DNA of 64,000 nucleotides from Pinisolibacter aquiterrae (GTDB lineage Bacteria; Pseudomonadota; Alphaproteobacteria; Rhizobiales; Ancalomicrobiaceae), in NCBI RefSeq assembly GCF_019160155.1, contig NZ_JAFNIH010000044.1, positions 1 to 64,000 on the forward strand, given 5' to 3'. The notes below the pieces were generated by a model. The model was not told where the DNA came from, searched no databases, and worked only from the letters and a program-made list of their open reading frames with translations. How positions within the stretch are numbered: the first letter of the stretch is position 1; the number at the start of each line of letters is the position of its first letter. Made by a program: the position numbers and the translations under genes. Below, one piece after another: positions 30,686 through 39,426 of this stretch.

Positions 30686-31900
30686 TCACGACCCGGGCGC
30701 GAACTGCTTCGGCGCGGGCGAGACGATGCGCGCGGTGCCGCCGCCGACCTCCATGACCGCGAGACCGCGCTCGGAGGTGCCGTCGGCCTTGAAGCGGAAC
30801 AGGCCGGTGACGCCGAGGAAGCCGTTGCGCGAGAGCAACACGTCGTCACGGAAGGGCTTGGCGCCGGCATTGCGGACCAGCCCCGCGGCGAGGAAGACCG
30901 CCTCGTAGCCGAGAATGGCGAGCGGGCCGGGAGCCGAGCCGTAGTTCGCCTGATAGCGGCTCCTGAAGCCGTCGGATCCGGTCGGATCGACCGCCGGGAA
31001 CCAACCGCCGGCCAGCGCCGGCGAGGAGAGGCTCGCCGGATCGTTCCAACGGCCCGAGCCGAGGAACTTGACGCGCGAGCGATCGAGCCCGGCCGAGACC
31101 ATCGACTGGATCACCATGGCGGCGTTGCCGCCGGCGTCCGGTACGAAGACCGAATCGATCGACGAGCCGAGCTTGGCGACCGTCGCCGCCTTGGCCTGGA
31201 TGTCGGCGGTGTCGCCCTTGTAGCGCTCCACCCCCATCAAGCGGACGCCCGAGCGGGCGGCCTGTTCGCGGAAGGCGGCCTCGACGATCAGGCCGTAGGC
31301 GTCGTCGGGAACGATCGCCGCCATCGACTTGCGATTCTGCGAGGCGGCGTAGGAGACGATGCGCTCGACGTCGGTCGCGGGCAGGAAGCCGATCAGATGG
31401 ACGCCGCGCGAGGCGACCGAGGTGTCGGTGGTGAAGGTGACGACCGGCACGCCGGCGGCGCGGGCCGGCTCGGCGGCGCCGCGCGCCGATACCGCGTTGA
31501 GCGGGCCGATGATCAGCTGGGCGCCCTGGGCGACCGCCTCGGAGGCGGCGCGTTGGCCGCCCTCGGTGGTGCCGGCGTCATCCTTGACCATGATCTGGAC
31601 GTCGGCGCCGGGGAAGTCCTTCAGCGCCAGTTCGGCGGCGTTGCGCAGCTGTCCGGCGATCTGAGCCGACTGGCCGCCGGCGGATTTGGGCAGGATCAGC
31701 GCGATGCGCACCGACCCGGCGCCGATCACGTCGCCACTGGCGGGCATGGCTCCGCCGGGTGTAGGTTCGGCGAAACCACCGCCCCCGCTCCCACCCGGGA
31801 AGGTGCTGCCGCAGGCGGCGAGGGTGAGCGTGGAGACGCCGGTGATCGCGACGGTGAGAAACCGCCGGCGAGCGGCGAGGGAGGGGGCATTGCGCGGCAA
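30686..31900 (-). CDS. Penicillin-binding protein activator, LpoA-like lipoprotein
   Basis: About 404 residues. Signal peptide with lipobox: RRRFLTVAITGVSTLTLAAC, so Cys is lipidated. The rest is a type I periplasmic binding (LivJ-like) fold: VRIALILPKSAGGQSAQIAG, ALKDFPGADVQIMVKDDAGT, LIIGPLNAVSARG and ILGYEAVFLAAGL. In this family the fold is reused as an outer-membrane activator of PBP1A rather than for transport. I chose the TTG at 31900, which has AAGAGG 9 nt upstream; a GTG at 31933 adds 11 residues but has no visible site. It is divergent from rsmI, the same pairing as lpoA-rsmI in gamma-proteobacteria. Confidence 0.85.
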   Translation of the reverse strand: MPRNAPSLAARRRFLTVAITGVSTLTLAACGSTFPGGSGGGGFAEPTPGGAMPASGDVIGAGSVRIALILPKSAGGQSAQIAGQLRNAAELALKDFPGADVQIMVKDDAGTTEGGQRAASEAVAQGAQLIIGPLNAVSARGAAEPARAAGVPVVTFTTDTSVASRGVHLIGFLPATDVERIVSYAASQNRKSMAAIVPDDAYGLIVEAAFREQAARSGVRLMGVERYKGDTADIQAKAATVAKLGSSIDSVFVPDAGGNAAMVIQSMVSAGLDRSRVKFLGSGRWNDPASLSSPALAGGWFPAVDPTGSDGFRSRYQANYGSAPGPLAILGYEAVFLAAGLVRNAGAKPFRDDVLLSRNGFLGVTGLFRFKADGTSERGLAVMEVGGGTARIVSPAPKQFAPGS

Positions 31901-32079
31901 GGAGGAACACCTCTTTTCGGACGATGCGGCCACCCGACGTACTGGCCCATTCGGGTCGGATTTTGTCCTTCCCGGGGCGACAAGTCAAAACCCGACGCCC
32001 CGAATTCCACCCCGTCCGCTCTCCGAAACCTGAGAAGCCGGCGTTTTCACCAGCCTTTTCCCCCCGACGAAGGGTCGAG

Positions 32080-33033
32080 ATGACGGACCTGAGACAAACG
32101 GACGCGAGCCCCGACGACGACACGATCGACGACGCGCCGGGCTCCGCGACCTATCGCATCGACGCCGCCACCTTCACCGCGCCGCGTCTCGCGCCGGGCC
32201 TGCACGTCGTCGCCACGCCGATCGGCCGTCTCGCCGACGTCTCGCTGCGCGCGCTCGAGACCCTCGCCGGCGCCGACACGATCGCCTGCGAGGACACGCG
32301 GGTGACGCGGGTGCTGCTCGAGCGCTACGGCATCCGCAACCGTCTCGTCTCCTACAACGATCACAACGCCGCCGAAAGGCGGCCGCGACTGCTCGCCGCC
32401 CTCGACGAGGGCAAGGCGGTGGCGCTGGTGTCGGACGCCGGGACGCCGCTGGTGTCGGATCCCGGTTTCAAGCTGGTGGGCGAGGTGATCGCCGCCGGCC
32501 ATCGGGTGATCCCGGTGCCGGGTCCCTCGGCGATGCTGGCGGCGCTGGTGGCGAGCGGGCTGCCCTCCGACGCCTTCCTCTTCGCCGGGTTCCTCTCGCC
32601 CAAGAGCGAGGCGCGGCGCCATCGGCTGGAGGCGCTCGCCCGGGTTCCGGCGACGTTGATCTTCTACGAGAGCCCGCATCGGCTGGCGGACTGCCTCGCC
32701 GACGCGGTCGCGGTGCTCGGGCCGGAGCGTCCGGCGGCGATGGCGCGCGAATTGACCAAGACCTTCGAGGAGATCGTGCGAGCGCCGCTCGGCGCATTGG
32801 CGGAGACCTTCGCCGCGCGTTCCGTCAAGGGCGAGGTCGTCGTGGTGATCGGTCCGCCGGCCGAGGAGACGACCAGTGCGGCCGACGTCGACGCGATGTT
32901 GCGCGCCGCGCTCGCCCGTCAGGCGCCGGGCAAGGCGGTGGCCGAGGTCGCGCGCCTCACCGGCTTCGACCGCAAGGCGCTCTACGAGCGCGCCATGGCG
33001 CTGAAGAGCGGCGGAGGCGAGCCGCCGCGATGA
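32080..33033 (+). CDS. rsmI: 16S rRNA (cytidine(1402)-2'-O)-methyltransferase
   Basis: 317 residues. RsmI methylates the ribose of C1402 in the ribosomal P site. Tetrapyrrole-methylase fold: LHVVATPIGRLADVSLRALE, ACEDTRVTRVLLERYGI, LVSDAGTPLVSDPGFKLV, VPGPSAMLAALVASGLP and LIFYESPHRLADCL. The N-terminal 35 residues before the fold are variable and acidic. The frame is open further upstream but the ATG at 32080 is the only one near a plausible site. It overlaps yraN by 4 bp. Confidence 0.95.
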   Translation: MTDLRQTDASPDDDTIDDAPGSATYRIDAATFTAPRLAPGLHVVATPIGRLADVSLRALETLAGADTIACEDTRVTRVLLERYGIRNRLVSYNDHNAAERRPRLLAALDEGKAVALVSDAGTPLVSDPGFKLVGEVIAAGHRVIPVPGPSAMLAALVASGLPSDAFLFAGFLSPKSEARRHRLEALARVPATLIFYESPHRLADCLADAVAVLGPERPAAMARELTKTFEEIVRAPLGALAETFAARSVKGEVVVVIGPPAEETTSAADVDAMLRAALARQAPGKAVAEVARLTGFDRKALYERAMALKSGGGEPPR

Positions 33034-33431
33034 GCCCGCGCGACCGCGATGAGCGCCGCCGCGCCTATGGTCTCGGGCTCGACGCCGAGACGCGGGCGGC
33101 GTGGGTGTTGCGCCTGAAGTTCCACCGGATCCTCGCCCGTCGCTTCCGCTGCCGGGCCGGCGAGATCGACCTGATCGCCCGGCGCGGCCGCACCCTGGTC
33201 TTCGTCGAGGTCAAGGCGCGCGCCACCGAGGAGGCGGCGATCGAGGCGGTGACGGCGCGGGCGCGGGCGCGCATCCTCGCCGCCGCCGATCTCTGGGTCG
33301 CCGGCCATCCCCACTACGCCGCGTTCGACCGCCGCTTCGACGTGATCGCGGTGCTGCCGAACCGCTGGCCGCGCCACCGCGCGGACGCCTTTCGCGGCGA
33401 CGATCTCGATCTGCCGCGCGGGCGCCGGTGA
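33030..33431 (+). CDS. UPF0102 (YraN) family predicted nuclease-fold protein
   Basis: 133 residues. The restriction-endonuclease-like core is visible: RRFRCRAGEIDLIARRG and LVFVEVKARATEEAA, giving the E...D...E-x-K layout of PD-(D/E)xK enzymes, then FDVIAVLPNRWPRH. Activity has not been established for the family. It follows rsmI with a 4-bp overlap, the near-universal rsmI-yraN pairing. Confidence 0.92.
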   Translation: MSPRDRDERRRAYGLGLDAETRAAWVLRLKFHRILARRFRCRAGEIDLIARRGRTLVFVEVKARATEEAAIEAVTARARARILAAADLWVAGHPHYAAFDRRFDVIAVLPNRWPRHRADAFRGDDLDLPRGRR

Positions 33432-33624
33432 CGGCGATGTTCCACATGAAACGCTGCGGAAGGTCGTCCCCGGAACCGATTTCGACCGCGAACACCCGTT
33501 TCGGTCACGGTTTCGTGGCGTTGTCGGCGCCGAGCGCGCGCGCTAGAACGGAACCACGCCGCACGACCGCGGCCACCCCGCGACGCCTCGCGCCCGTGGC
33601 CGCCGAAGAGAGGATCGCTGTCGC

Positions 33625-34578
33625 ATGACGCTCGACGTCGCCGTCCAGATGGACCACATCGCCACGATCAAGATCGCCGGCGATTCGACCTTCGCCCTGT
33701 TGCTCGAGGCGCAGGCGCGCGGACACCGCCTGTGGCACTACACGCCCGACCGGCTCGCCCTGCGCGACGGCCGCGTCTTCGCCGGAGTCGAGGCGCTCAC
33801 CGTGCGCGACGTCGCCGGCGACCACTTCACCCTCGGCGCCGCCGAGCGGGTCGATCTCGCCCGATTCGACTGCATCCTGCTGCGCCAGGATCCGCCGTTC
33901 GATCTCCATTACGTCACCACGACGCACATGCTGGAGCGGCTCCACCCGAGGACCCTGGTGGTCAACGATCCCGCCAGCGTCCGCAACGCGCCGGAGAAGA
34001 TCTTCGTCACCGAATTCCCCGACCTGATGCCGCCGACGCTGATCACCCGCGACGTCGAGGAGATCCGCGCCTTCCGCGCCGAGCACCGCGACATCGTGAT
34101 GAAGCCGCTCTACGGCCACGGCGGCGCCGCCGTGTTCCGGGTTCGGGCCGAGGACGAGAATTTCGGCTCGCTGATGGACATGTTCGCCTCGACCTGGCGC
34201 GAGCCCTGGGTGATCCAGCGCTATCAGCACGAGGTGCGGCACGGCGACAAGCGCATCATCCTGGTCGACGGCGTCTTCGCCGGCGCGGTCAACCGGGTGC
34301 CGGCGGCCGACGATCTGCGCTCCAACATGGTGCGCGGCGGGCAGGCGGCGGCGACGGACCTCACCCCGCGCGAACGCGAGATCTGCGAGCGGATCGGCCC
34401 GGCGCTCAAGGAACGCGGCCTGATCCTGGTCGGCATCGACGTGATCGGCGACTGGCTGACCGAGATCAACGTGACCTCGCCGACCGGCATCCGCGCCATC
34501 CGCCGTCTCGGCGGGCCGGACATCGCCGCGATGGTATGGGACCGTATCGAGGCCCGGATCGCCGCGCGCGCCGCCTGA
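33625..34578 (+). CDS. gshB: Glutathione synthetase
   Basis: 317 residues, the bacterial GshB length. It joins gamma-glutamylcysteine and glycine with ATP in the cytoplasm. N-terminal domain: [20 protein letters not shown] and [21 protein letters not shown]-grasp domain: [38 protein letters not shown], and the end motif [15 protein letters not shown]. The ATG follows AGAGGA at some distance. It comes 193 bp after yraN, with no terminator between. Confidence 0.97.
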   Translation: MTLDVAVQMDHIATIKIAGDSTFALLLEAQARGHRLWHYTPDRLALRDGRVFAGVEALTVRDVAGDHFTLGAAERVDLARFDCILLRQDPPFDLHYVTTTHMLERLHPRTLVVNDPASVRNAPEKIFVTEFPDLMPPTLITRDVEEIRAFRAEHRDIVMKPLYGHGGAAVFRVRAEDENFGSLMDMFASTWREPWVIQRYQHEVRHGDKRIILVDGVFAGAVNRVPAADDLRSNMVRGGQAAATDLTPREREICERIGPALKERGLILVGIDVIGDWLTEINVTSPTGIRAIRRLGGPDIAAMVWDRIEARIAARAA

Positions 34579-34601
34579 CGACAGCCTCCGGAGGCCCGCC
34601 C

Positions 34602-35558
34602 GTGACTGCAGTCCGCGCCGCTCGCACTCTTCTCGCCGCCGGCCTCGCGGTCGCGGGCGCCCTCCTCGGCGGGGGCGGCGACGGCGTGGCGGCTGAGCGC
34701 TACGCCGTGGTCGGGCCGGCCGCCGGCAGCAGTTTCCACGAGGCGGTGGCGGCGGGTTGCGCGGCGCGCGCGGCCACGCTCGACGGCGCGACTTGCGTCT
34801 TCCTCGCCCCCGGCCGCGCGGAGACGCGCAGCCAGGGCGAGATCATCGCCGCCCTCACCGCCGAGAAGATCGACGGGATCGCCGTCTCGCCGGCACTGAT
34901 CTCCGAGGTCCTGCCGGCCGTCGCCGCCGCGCGCGCCGCCGGCCTTCCGGTGATCGCCTATGACGCCGATCTGCCGGCGGATGCCCGCGACGCCTTCGTC
35001 GGCAGCGACGCGCGCGACTTCGGCCGTGCGCTCGGCGCATCGCTGCGCCGGTGGCGGCCGGACGGCGGCCTCTACGCGGTGCTGACCGGCGATTCCGCCT
35101 CGCGCAATCTCACCGAACGGGTGGCCGGCGTCCGCGACGCGCTTGGACCGTCGTGGCACGAGATCCCGGCTTCGCCGGTGACCACGTCGACCGAGCCGCG
35201 CGAGGCGGCGGCGGCGCTCGACCGGGTGATGAGCGATCACGCCGAACTCGACGCGGTGATCTCGGTCGGGGCCTGGCCCTTCCTCGACGAGGCGCGGTGG
35301 CGCGAGATCGCCGGCCGTCACAAGGACCGTCTCGACCGGGCCAAGGTGGTTCTGGTCGTCGCCGACGCCCTGCCGGTCGAACGCGCCCTGGTGCGCGACG
35401 GTCTCGGCCATGTGCTGGTCGGGCAGCGGCCGGCCGAGATGGGGGCGCGCATCGCCGAGATCCTGACGGCGCGGCGGGCGGGACGGCGCACGCCCGAGAT
35501 CGTCTACGCCGGTTTCGACGTCCTGACGCGGCGCGATCTGCTCGACGACACCAAGTGA
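34602..35558 (+). CDS. Periplasmic sugar-binding-type protein (orphan)
   Basis: 318 residues with a GTG start and GGAGG 7 nt upstream. An N-terminal signal peptide (ARTLLAAGLAVAGALLGGGG, cleavage near VAA-ERYA) precedes a LacI/RbsB-like binding fold: YAVVGPAAGSSFHEAVAAGC, ALTAEKIDGIAVSP, GLPVIAYDADLP, YAVLTGDSASRNLTERVAG and VVADALPVERALVRDGL. This is the Peripla_BP_4 class that serves sugar ABC importers or chemoreceptors. No permease or ATPase gene is nearby, so the partner is unknown. Only 23 bp separate it from gshB. Its stop codon overlaps the palindromic element that follows. Confidence 0.78.
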   Translation: MTAVRAARTLLAAGLAVAGALLGGGGDGVAAERYAVVGPAAGSSFHEAVAAGCAARAATLDGATCVFLAPGRAETRSQGEIIAALTAEKIDGIAVSPALISEVLPAVAAARAAGLPVIAYDADLPADARDAFVGSDARDFGRALGASLRRWRPDGGLYAVLTGDSASRNLTERVAGVRDALGPSWHEIPASPVTTSTEPREAAAALDRVMSDHAELDAVISVGAWPFLDEARWREIAGRHKDRLDRAKVVLVVADALPVERALVRDGLGHVLVGQRPAEMGARIAEILTARRAGRRTPEIVYAGFDVLTRRDLLDDTK

Positions 35559-35684
35559 TACCGATCACAGGAAATTCCGACTCGTCGGAATTTCCTGTGG
35601 TTGCGACCCGACCAGCCGACGCCCGTTCGGGCTCGCCTTCGCCTACGAAGGTTCGGACGGGTCGAGACTTCGTAGGCTCGGTAT
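35558..35684. repeat. 127-bp palindromic repeat-like element
   Basis: Terminal inverted repeats ATACCGA (35558-35564) and TCGGTAT (35678-35684) enclose two nested hairpins: a perfect 15-bp stem (35566-35580 with 35585-35599, loop CTCG) and a perfect 10-bp stem (35641-35650 with 35668-35677). The AAATTCC arms are AT-rich against the local background. This architecture is typical of dispersed palindromic or MITE-like units in rhizobial genomes; only one copy is visible here. It may double as the terminator of the binding-protein gene. Confidence 0.65.
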
Positions 35685-35800
35685 GACGAGCCGTTCGAGC
35701 GATGTTCCCATTTTGCAACCGGACGATCGCGGAATCGGCGGCTCCGGTTGCAATCGATCTCGGTTTGTTCTAATGAGAACCATCGAGGGAGGGGCGAGCC

Positions 35801-37333
35801 ATGGTCGCGCGGGTCACCACGGTGGCGTTTCAGGGCATCGAGGCGGTGCCGGTCGACGTCCAGGTTCAGATCACCGCCGGCAATCCGGTCTTCGCCCTGG
35901 TCGGCCTTCCCGACAAGACCGTCGGCGAGAGTCGTGAGCGCATCCGCGCGGCGCTCTTCGCCTCCGGCCTCGCGCTGCCGCAGCGGCGCATCACCGTCAA
36001 TCTGGCGCCGGCCGATCTGCCCAAGGAGGGGAGCCATTACGATCTGCCGATCGCGCTCGCGATCCTGGCGGCGATCGGGGCGATCCCCGGCGATCAGCTC
36101 GCCGATCACGTCGCGCTGGGCGAACTCGGGCTCGACGGCACGATCGCCCCGGTGGCGGGGGTTCTTCCGGCGGCGATCGGCGCGAGCGCGCTCGGCAAGG
36201 GGCTGATCTGCCCGGCGGAGAGCGGGTCGGAAGCCGCCTGGGCGAGCCCGGATCTCGCCATCGTCGCCGGCCGCAGCCTCACGCAGCTCGCCAATCACTT
36301 CAAGGGAACCCAGGTCGTCGCCCGGCCGACGCCGAAGGTGCGCGAGGCGGCGAGCGATCTGCCCGATCTCGCCGACGTCAAGGGTCAGGAGACCGCCAAA
36401 CGCGCGCTCGAGGTCGCCGCCGCCGGGGGTCACAATCTCCTGATGGTGGGGCCGCCGGGGTCCGGCAAGTCGATGCTGGCGAGCCGCCTGCCGTCGATCC
36501 TGCCGCCGCTCGAACCGCGCGAATTGCTCGAGGTGTCGATGATCGCCTCGATCGCCGGCCAGCTCGCCGACGGGCGGCTGACCGATCGCCGGCCGTTTCG
36601 ATCGCCGCATCATTCCGCCTCGATGGCGGCGCTGGTCGGTGGAGGCCTCAAGGCGCGGCCGGGCGAGGTGTCGCTCGCCCACAACGGCGTCCTCTTCCTC
36701 GACGAACTGCCGGAGTTCCATCCGCAGGTGCTCGACAGTCTGCGCCAGCCGCTCGAGACCGGCGAGGTGGTGATCGCCCGGGCCAATCATCGCGTCAGCT
36801 ATCCCGCGCGGATCCAACTGGTGGCCGCGATGAACCCGTGCCGCTGCGGCCATGCCGGCGAGCCCGGCCACACCTGCCGGCGCGGCGCGCGCTGCGCCGA
36901 GGATTATCAGGCGCGCCTGTCCGGGCCGCTCATCGACCGGATCGACCTGCGGGTCGAGGTCGCGGCGGTGAGTGCGGCGGATCTGATCCTGCCGGCGCCG
37001 CGCGAGGGCTCGCGCGAGGTCGCCGCCCGCGTCGCCCGCGCCCGGGCGATCCAGACCGCACGCTTCCGCGCGCTCGGGCTCGACCGGATCCTCACCAATG
37101 CCGACATGCCCGCCGCGCTGGTCGAGGAAGTGGCCGCGCCCGACGCCGGTGGGCGCAAGCTGCTTTCGGATGCCGCCGACAGTCTGCGTCTGTCGGCTCG
37201 CGCCTACCACCGCGTGCTCAAGGTGGCGCGCACCCTCGCCGATCTCGACGAGGCGCCGCGCGTCGGACGGTTGCATCTCGCCGAGGCGCTCAGCCACCGC
37301 CGCGCCGGCGAGCAACTGGCCGGCGCCGCCTGA
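35801..37333 (+). CDS. comM: YifB/ComM-family Mg-chelatase-like AAA+ ATPase
   Basis: 510 residues. N-terminal Lon-protease-like (ChlI) domain (about 1-165: ARVTTVAFQGIEAVPVDVQV, FALVGLPDKTVGESRERIR), then an AAA+ ATPase with Walker A GPPGSGKS (217-224), Walker B-containing HNGVLFLDELPEFHP, and a C-terminal Mg-chelatase domain. Six cysteines in the NPCRCGHAGEPGHTC region may bind metal. In naturally competent bacteria ComM is a branch-migration helicase for integrating transformed DNA; most carriers are not known to be competent. The ATG has a purine-rich AGGGAGGGG upstream. Confidence 0.93.
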   Translation: MVARVTTVAFQGIEAVPVDVQVQITAGNPVFALVGLPDKTVGESRERIRAALFASGLALPQRRITVNLAPADLPKEGSHYDLPIALAILAAIGAIPGDQLADHVALGELGLDGTIAPVAGVLPAAIGASALGKGLICPAESGSEAAWASPDLAIVAGRSLTQLANHFKGTQVVARPTPKVREAASDLPDLADVKGQETAKRALEVAAAGGHNLLMVGPPGSGKSMLASRLPSILPPLEPRELLEVSMIASIAGQLADGRLTDRRPFRSPHHSASMAALVGGGLKARPGEVSLAHNGVLFLDELPEFHPQVLDSLRQPLETGEVVIARANHRVSYPARIQLVAAMNPCRCGHAGEPGHTCRRGARCAEDYQARLSGPLIDRIDLRVEVAAVSAADLILPAPREGSREVAARVARARAIQTARFRALGLDRILTNADMPAALVEEVAAPDAGGRKLLSDAADSLRLSARAYHRVLKVARTLADLDEAPRVGRLHLAEALSHRRAGEQLAGAA

Positions 37334-37339
37334 GCCGGC

Positions 37340-37359
37340 GCGCCTCGCCCCCGAGGCGC
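37340..37359 (+). terminator. GC-rich hairpin after comM
   Basis: GCGCCTCG (37340-37347), loop CCCC, CGAGGCGC (37352-37359), starting 6 bp after the comM stop. There is no T tract, so it is a weak or Rho-assisted terminator at best. Confidence 0.45.
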
Positions 37360-37370
37360 CCGCTCGCGAC

Positions 37371-37400
37371 GGGACCGCGCGCGGCGGGACCGCGCGCGGC
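37371..37400 (+). repeat. Two perfect tandem copies of a 15-bp unit
   Basis: GGGACCGCGCGCGGC occurs twice head to tail (37371-37385 and 37386-37400) in the comM-kinase gap. Each unit contains a CCGCGCGCGG palindrome. Likely replication slippage in GC-rich DNA. Confidence 0.8.
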
Positions 37401-37575
37401 GGCGTCCGATGCGGACGAAGGCCCGCGATCCTCGCGCCATCAAGTCTTTCGCAACTCCTGTCGGGGCAAGATGCGTTCGGGCTCGGGTCCTGTCCGCCGG
37501 GCTCGCCGAACGTCGTCCCGATCCCGTCGACGTCGGTCTCCGGTTTCCCATCGTCTCGCGTATCCGGACCGTCCG

Positions 37576-39378
37576 ATGCCCCGAGAGGTCGCCCTCCCCG
37601 CCGAACCGCCCGTCTCCCGCCCGTCCCGGCGCGGGTCGCGCTTCGGCGGCCTCGCCCTCGCCGGGATCGGCCTCACCGTGGTCGCCGGCATCGCCGACCC
37701 CGAACTCGCCCGCGACATCGTCGCCGTCGGCGGCGTCGGCGCCGCGCTGACGGTGATCCTGAACCAATTGCGCCCGCAGGCCCCGGCGGCGGCGCCACTC
37801 GCCAGCGTGTCGGCGCCGGATCTCGGCGCGGCCGAGGCCGAGATGGACGCCAAGGCGCATTTCCTGGCGCTGGCCGCGCACGAGATCCGCACGCCCCTGA
37901 CCGGCATTCTCGGCCTCGCCGATCTCCTCGGGGAGACCGCGCTGACGGCGGAGCAGAAGGCCTATGTCGCCGCCCTCCGCGCCTCCGGCACCACCCTCCT
38001 GCGACTGGTCGACGGCTATCTCGACCTCTCCCGCCTCGAGGACGGCAACGTCGAGCCGACGCCGGTTCCGACCTCGCTCGAGACGGTCGTCGAGGACGTG
38101 ATCGAACTGCTCGCGCCGCCCTGTCAGGCCAAGGGCCTGGAACTGGCCGGCTTCGTCGCGCCGCGTCTCTCCGCCCCGGTCCTCGTCGACCCGCTCCTGC
38201 TGCGCCAGGTCCTCATCAATCTGACCGGGAACGCGGTCAAGTTCACCGAGACCGGCGGCGTCGCGATCGAGGTCGAACGAGTCACCGGCAGCGAGACCGG
38301 GGTGGTCTTCCGGGTGCGCGACACCGGCATCGGCATCGACGCCGCCGAGGCCTCGCGGATCTTCGACGCCTGGGAGCGAATCGAGACCGAGGGGGTCGGC
38401 TCCGCCGCCGGCACCGGGCTGGGCCTCGCCATCGCCCGCGGCATCGTCGAGCGGATGGGCGGCACGATCGGCCTCGTCAGCCGGCCGGGCGCGGGCTCGA
38501 CCTTCGCCTTCGAGCTCGACCTTCCGGCCGCCGGCCCGGCCGCGCCGCTGGAACGCCCCTTGCGCGGCCGCCGCATCGGGCTGATCTCGCGCGCCGTGGT
38601 GGAACCCCCGCTCCTGGTGCGCCGGCTCCATTCGCTCGGCGCCGAGGCCTGTCTCGTCGACGCCCCCGAGGCACTCGCCGCGCTCGACCCTTGCGACGTC
38701 GTGCTGATCGACGGCCAGGGGGGGGCCGATCCGGTCGCGGTGCTGGCCGAATGGCGGGCGCTCGGTTCGACCGCGCCGGCCGTGGTGCTGATCCCGCCCG
38801 GCGAACGCAATGCCCTGCCGGCGCTGCGCGCGGCCGGGTTCGCCGCCCACCTGATCCGGCCGATCCGCCCGGCCTCGCTGGCGCGCGTCGTCGCGCTCGC
38901 CGTCGAGCGCGGCGAGGCGCCTCAGGCGCGAGCCCTCGTCGAGGCGGCCGAGCCGACGGGCGGACTGCGCGTGCTCCTCGTCGACGACAACGAGATCAAC
39001 GCCCTTCTCGGCCGCGCCGCGCTCGAGCACGACGGTCACGGCGTCGCGGTGGTCGAGGACGGCCTCGCCGCGCTCGACGCGATCGCCGCCGCGCGCGAGG
39101 CGGGGCAGCCCTTCGCGGCGGTGCTGATGGATCTGCACATGCCCGGCCTCGACGGCTTCGCCGCGATCCGCGAGTTGCGGGCGGGCGAGCCGGCGGAGGC
39201 GCCGCCCGCGCTCGTCGTGGCGGTGACGGCGGACGCCACGCCCTCGGCGGCGGAGCGCGCGCTCGCCTGTGGCGCCGACGCGGTTCTGGTCAAGCCGATC
39301 GATCGCGACCGTCTCGCGACGATCCTCGCGGAGGCGCGGGATCGCGCCGCCCCGCCGGCGCTCGACAGGGCCGGTTGA
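37576..39378 (+). CDS. Hybrid histidine kinase with a degenerate and a canonical receiver
   Basis: 600 residues. Two short hydrophobic segments (about 25-40 and 48-64) with almost no loop between them, so no extracytoplasmic sensor domain. HisKA with phospho-acceptor His102 (FLALAAHEIRTPLTGILGLA), then HATPase_c (LINLTGNAVKFTETGGV, RVRDTGIGI, GTGLGLAIARGIVERMGG). Residues about 330-445 look like a receiver that lost its acidic pair (GRRIGLISRA), though a VVLIDGQ aspartate remains. A full receiver follows (RVLLVDDNEINALLG, Asp519 in MDLHMPG, Lys in VLVKPI). No partner regulator is adjacent. The start has no strong ribosome-binding site, so it is approximate. Confidence 0.88.
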   Translation: MPREVALPAEPPVSRPSRRGSRFGGLALAGIGLTVVAGIADPELARDIVAVGGVGAALTVILNQLRPQAPAAAPLASVSAPDLGAAEAEMDAKAHFLALAAHEIRTPLTGILGLADLLGETALTAEQKAYVAALRASGTTLLRLVDGYLDLSRLEDGNVEPTPVPTSLETVVEDVIELLAPPCQAKGLELAGFVAPRLSAPVLVDPLLLRQVLINLTGNAVKFTETGGVAIEVERVTGSETGVVFRVRDTGIGIDAAEASRIFDAWERIETEGVGSAAGTGLGLAIARGIVERMGGTIGLVSRPGAGSTFAFELDLPAAGPAAPLERPLRGRRIGLISRAVVEPPLLVRRLHSLGAEACLVDAPEALAALDPCDVVLIDGQGGADPVAVLAEWRALGSTAPAVVLIPPGERNALPALRAAGFAAHLIRPIRPASLARVVALAVERGEAPQARALVEAAEPTGGLRVLLVDDNEINALLGRAALEHDGHGVAVVEDGLAALDAIAAAREAGQPFAAVLMDLHMPGLDGFAAIRELRAGEPAEAPPALVVAVTADATPSAAERALACGADAVLVKPIDRDRLATILAEARDRAAPPALDRAG

Positions 39379-39383
39379 GGCGA

Positions 39384-39423
39384 CCGTCACGGTTTCGTCG
39401 CGGGATCGTCACGGGACTGTCGC
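39384..39423 (+). promoter_or_regulatory. Candidate double Pho box upstream of olsB
   Basis: Four 7-mers in exact 11-bp phase: CCGTCAC (39384), TCGTCGC (39395), TCGTCAC (39406), CTGTCGC (39417), separated by GGTT, GGGA and GGGA. The PhoB half-site is CTGTCAY repeated every 11 bp, and these match at 6, 4, 5 and 6 of 7 positions. The array begins 6 bp after the kinase stop and ends 116 bp before the olsB ATG. Ornithine-lipid synthesis is known to be PhoB-induced in rhizobia. Confidence 0.6.
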
Positions 39424-39426
39424 CGG

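Noticed and set aside
33437-33628. Small frame between yraN and gshB beginning MFHMKRCG, overlapping the gshB start by 4 bp, with a parS-like 16-mer TGTTCCACATGAAACG at 33438
   Set aside because: The 63-residue translation has no hydrophobic, catalytic or conserved pattern. The 16-mer matches the parS consensus at only 13 of 16 positions and breaks the central CACGTG, so I do not count it as a ParB site.
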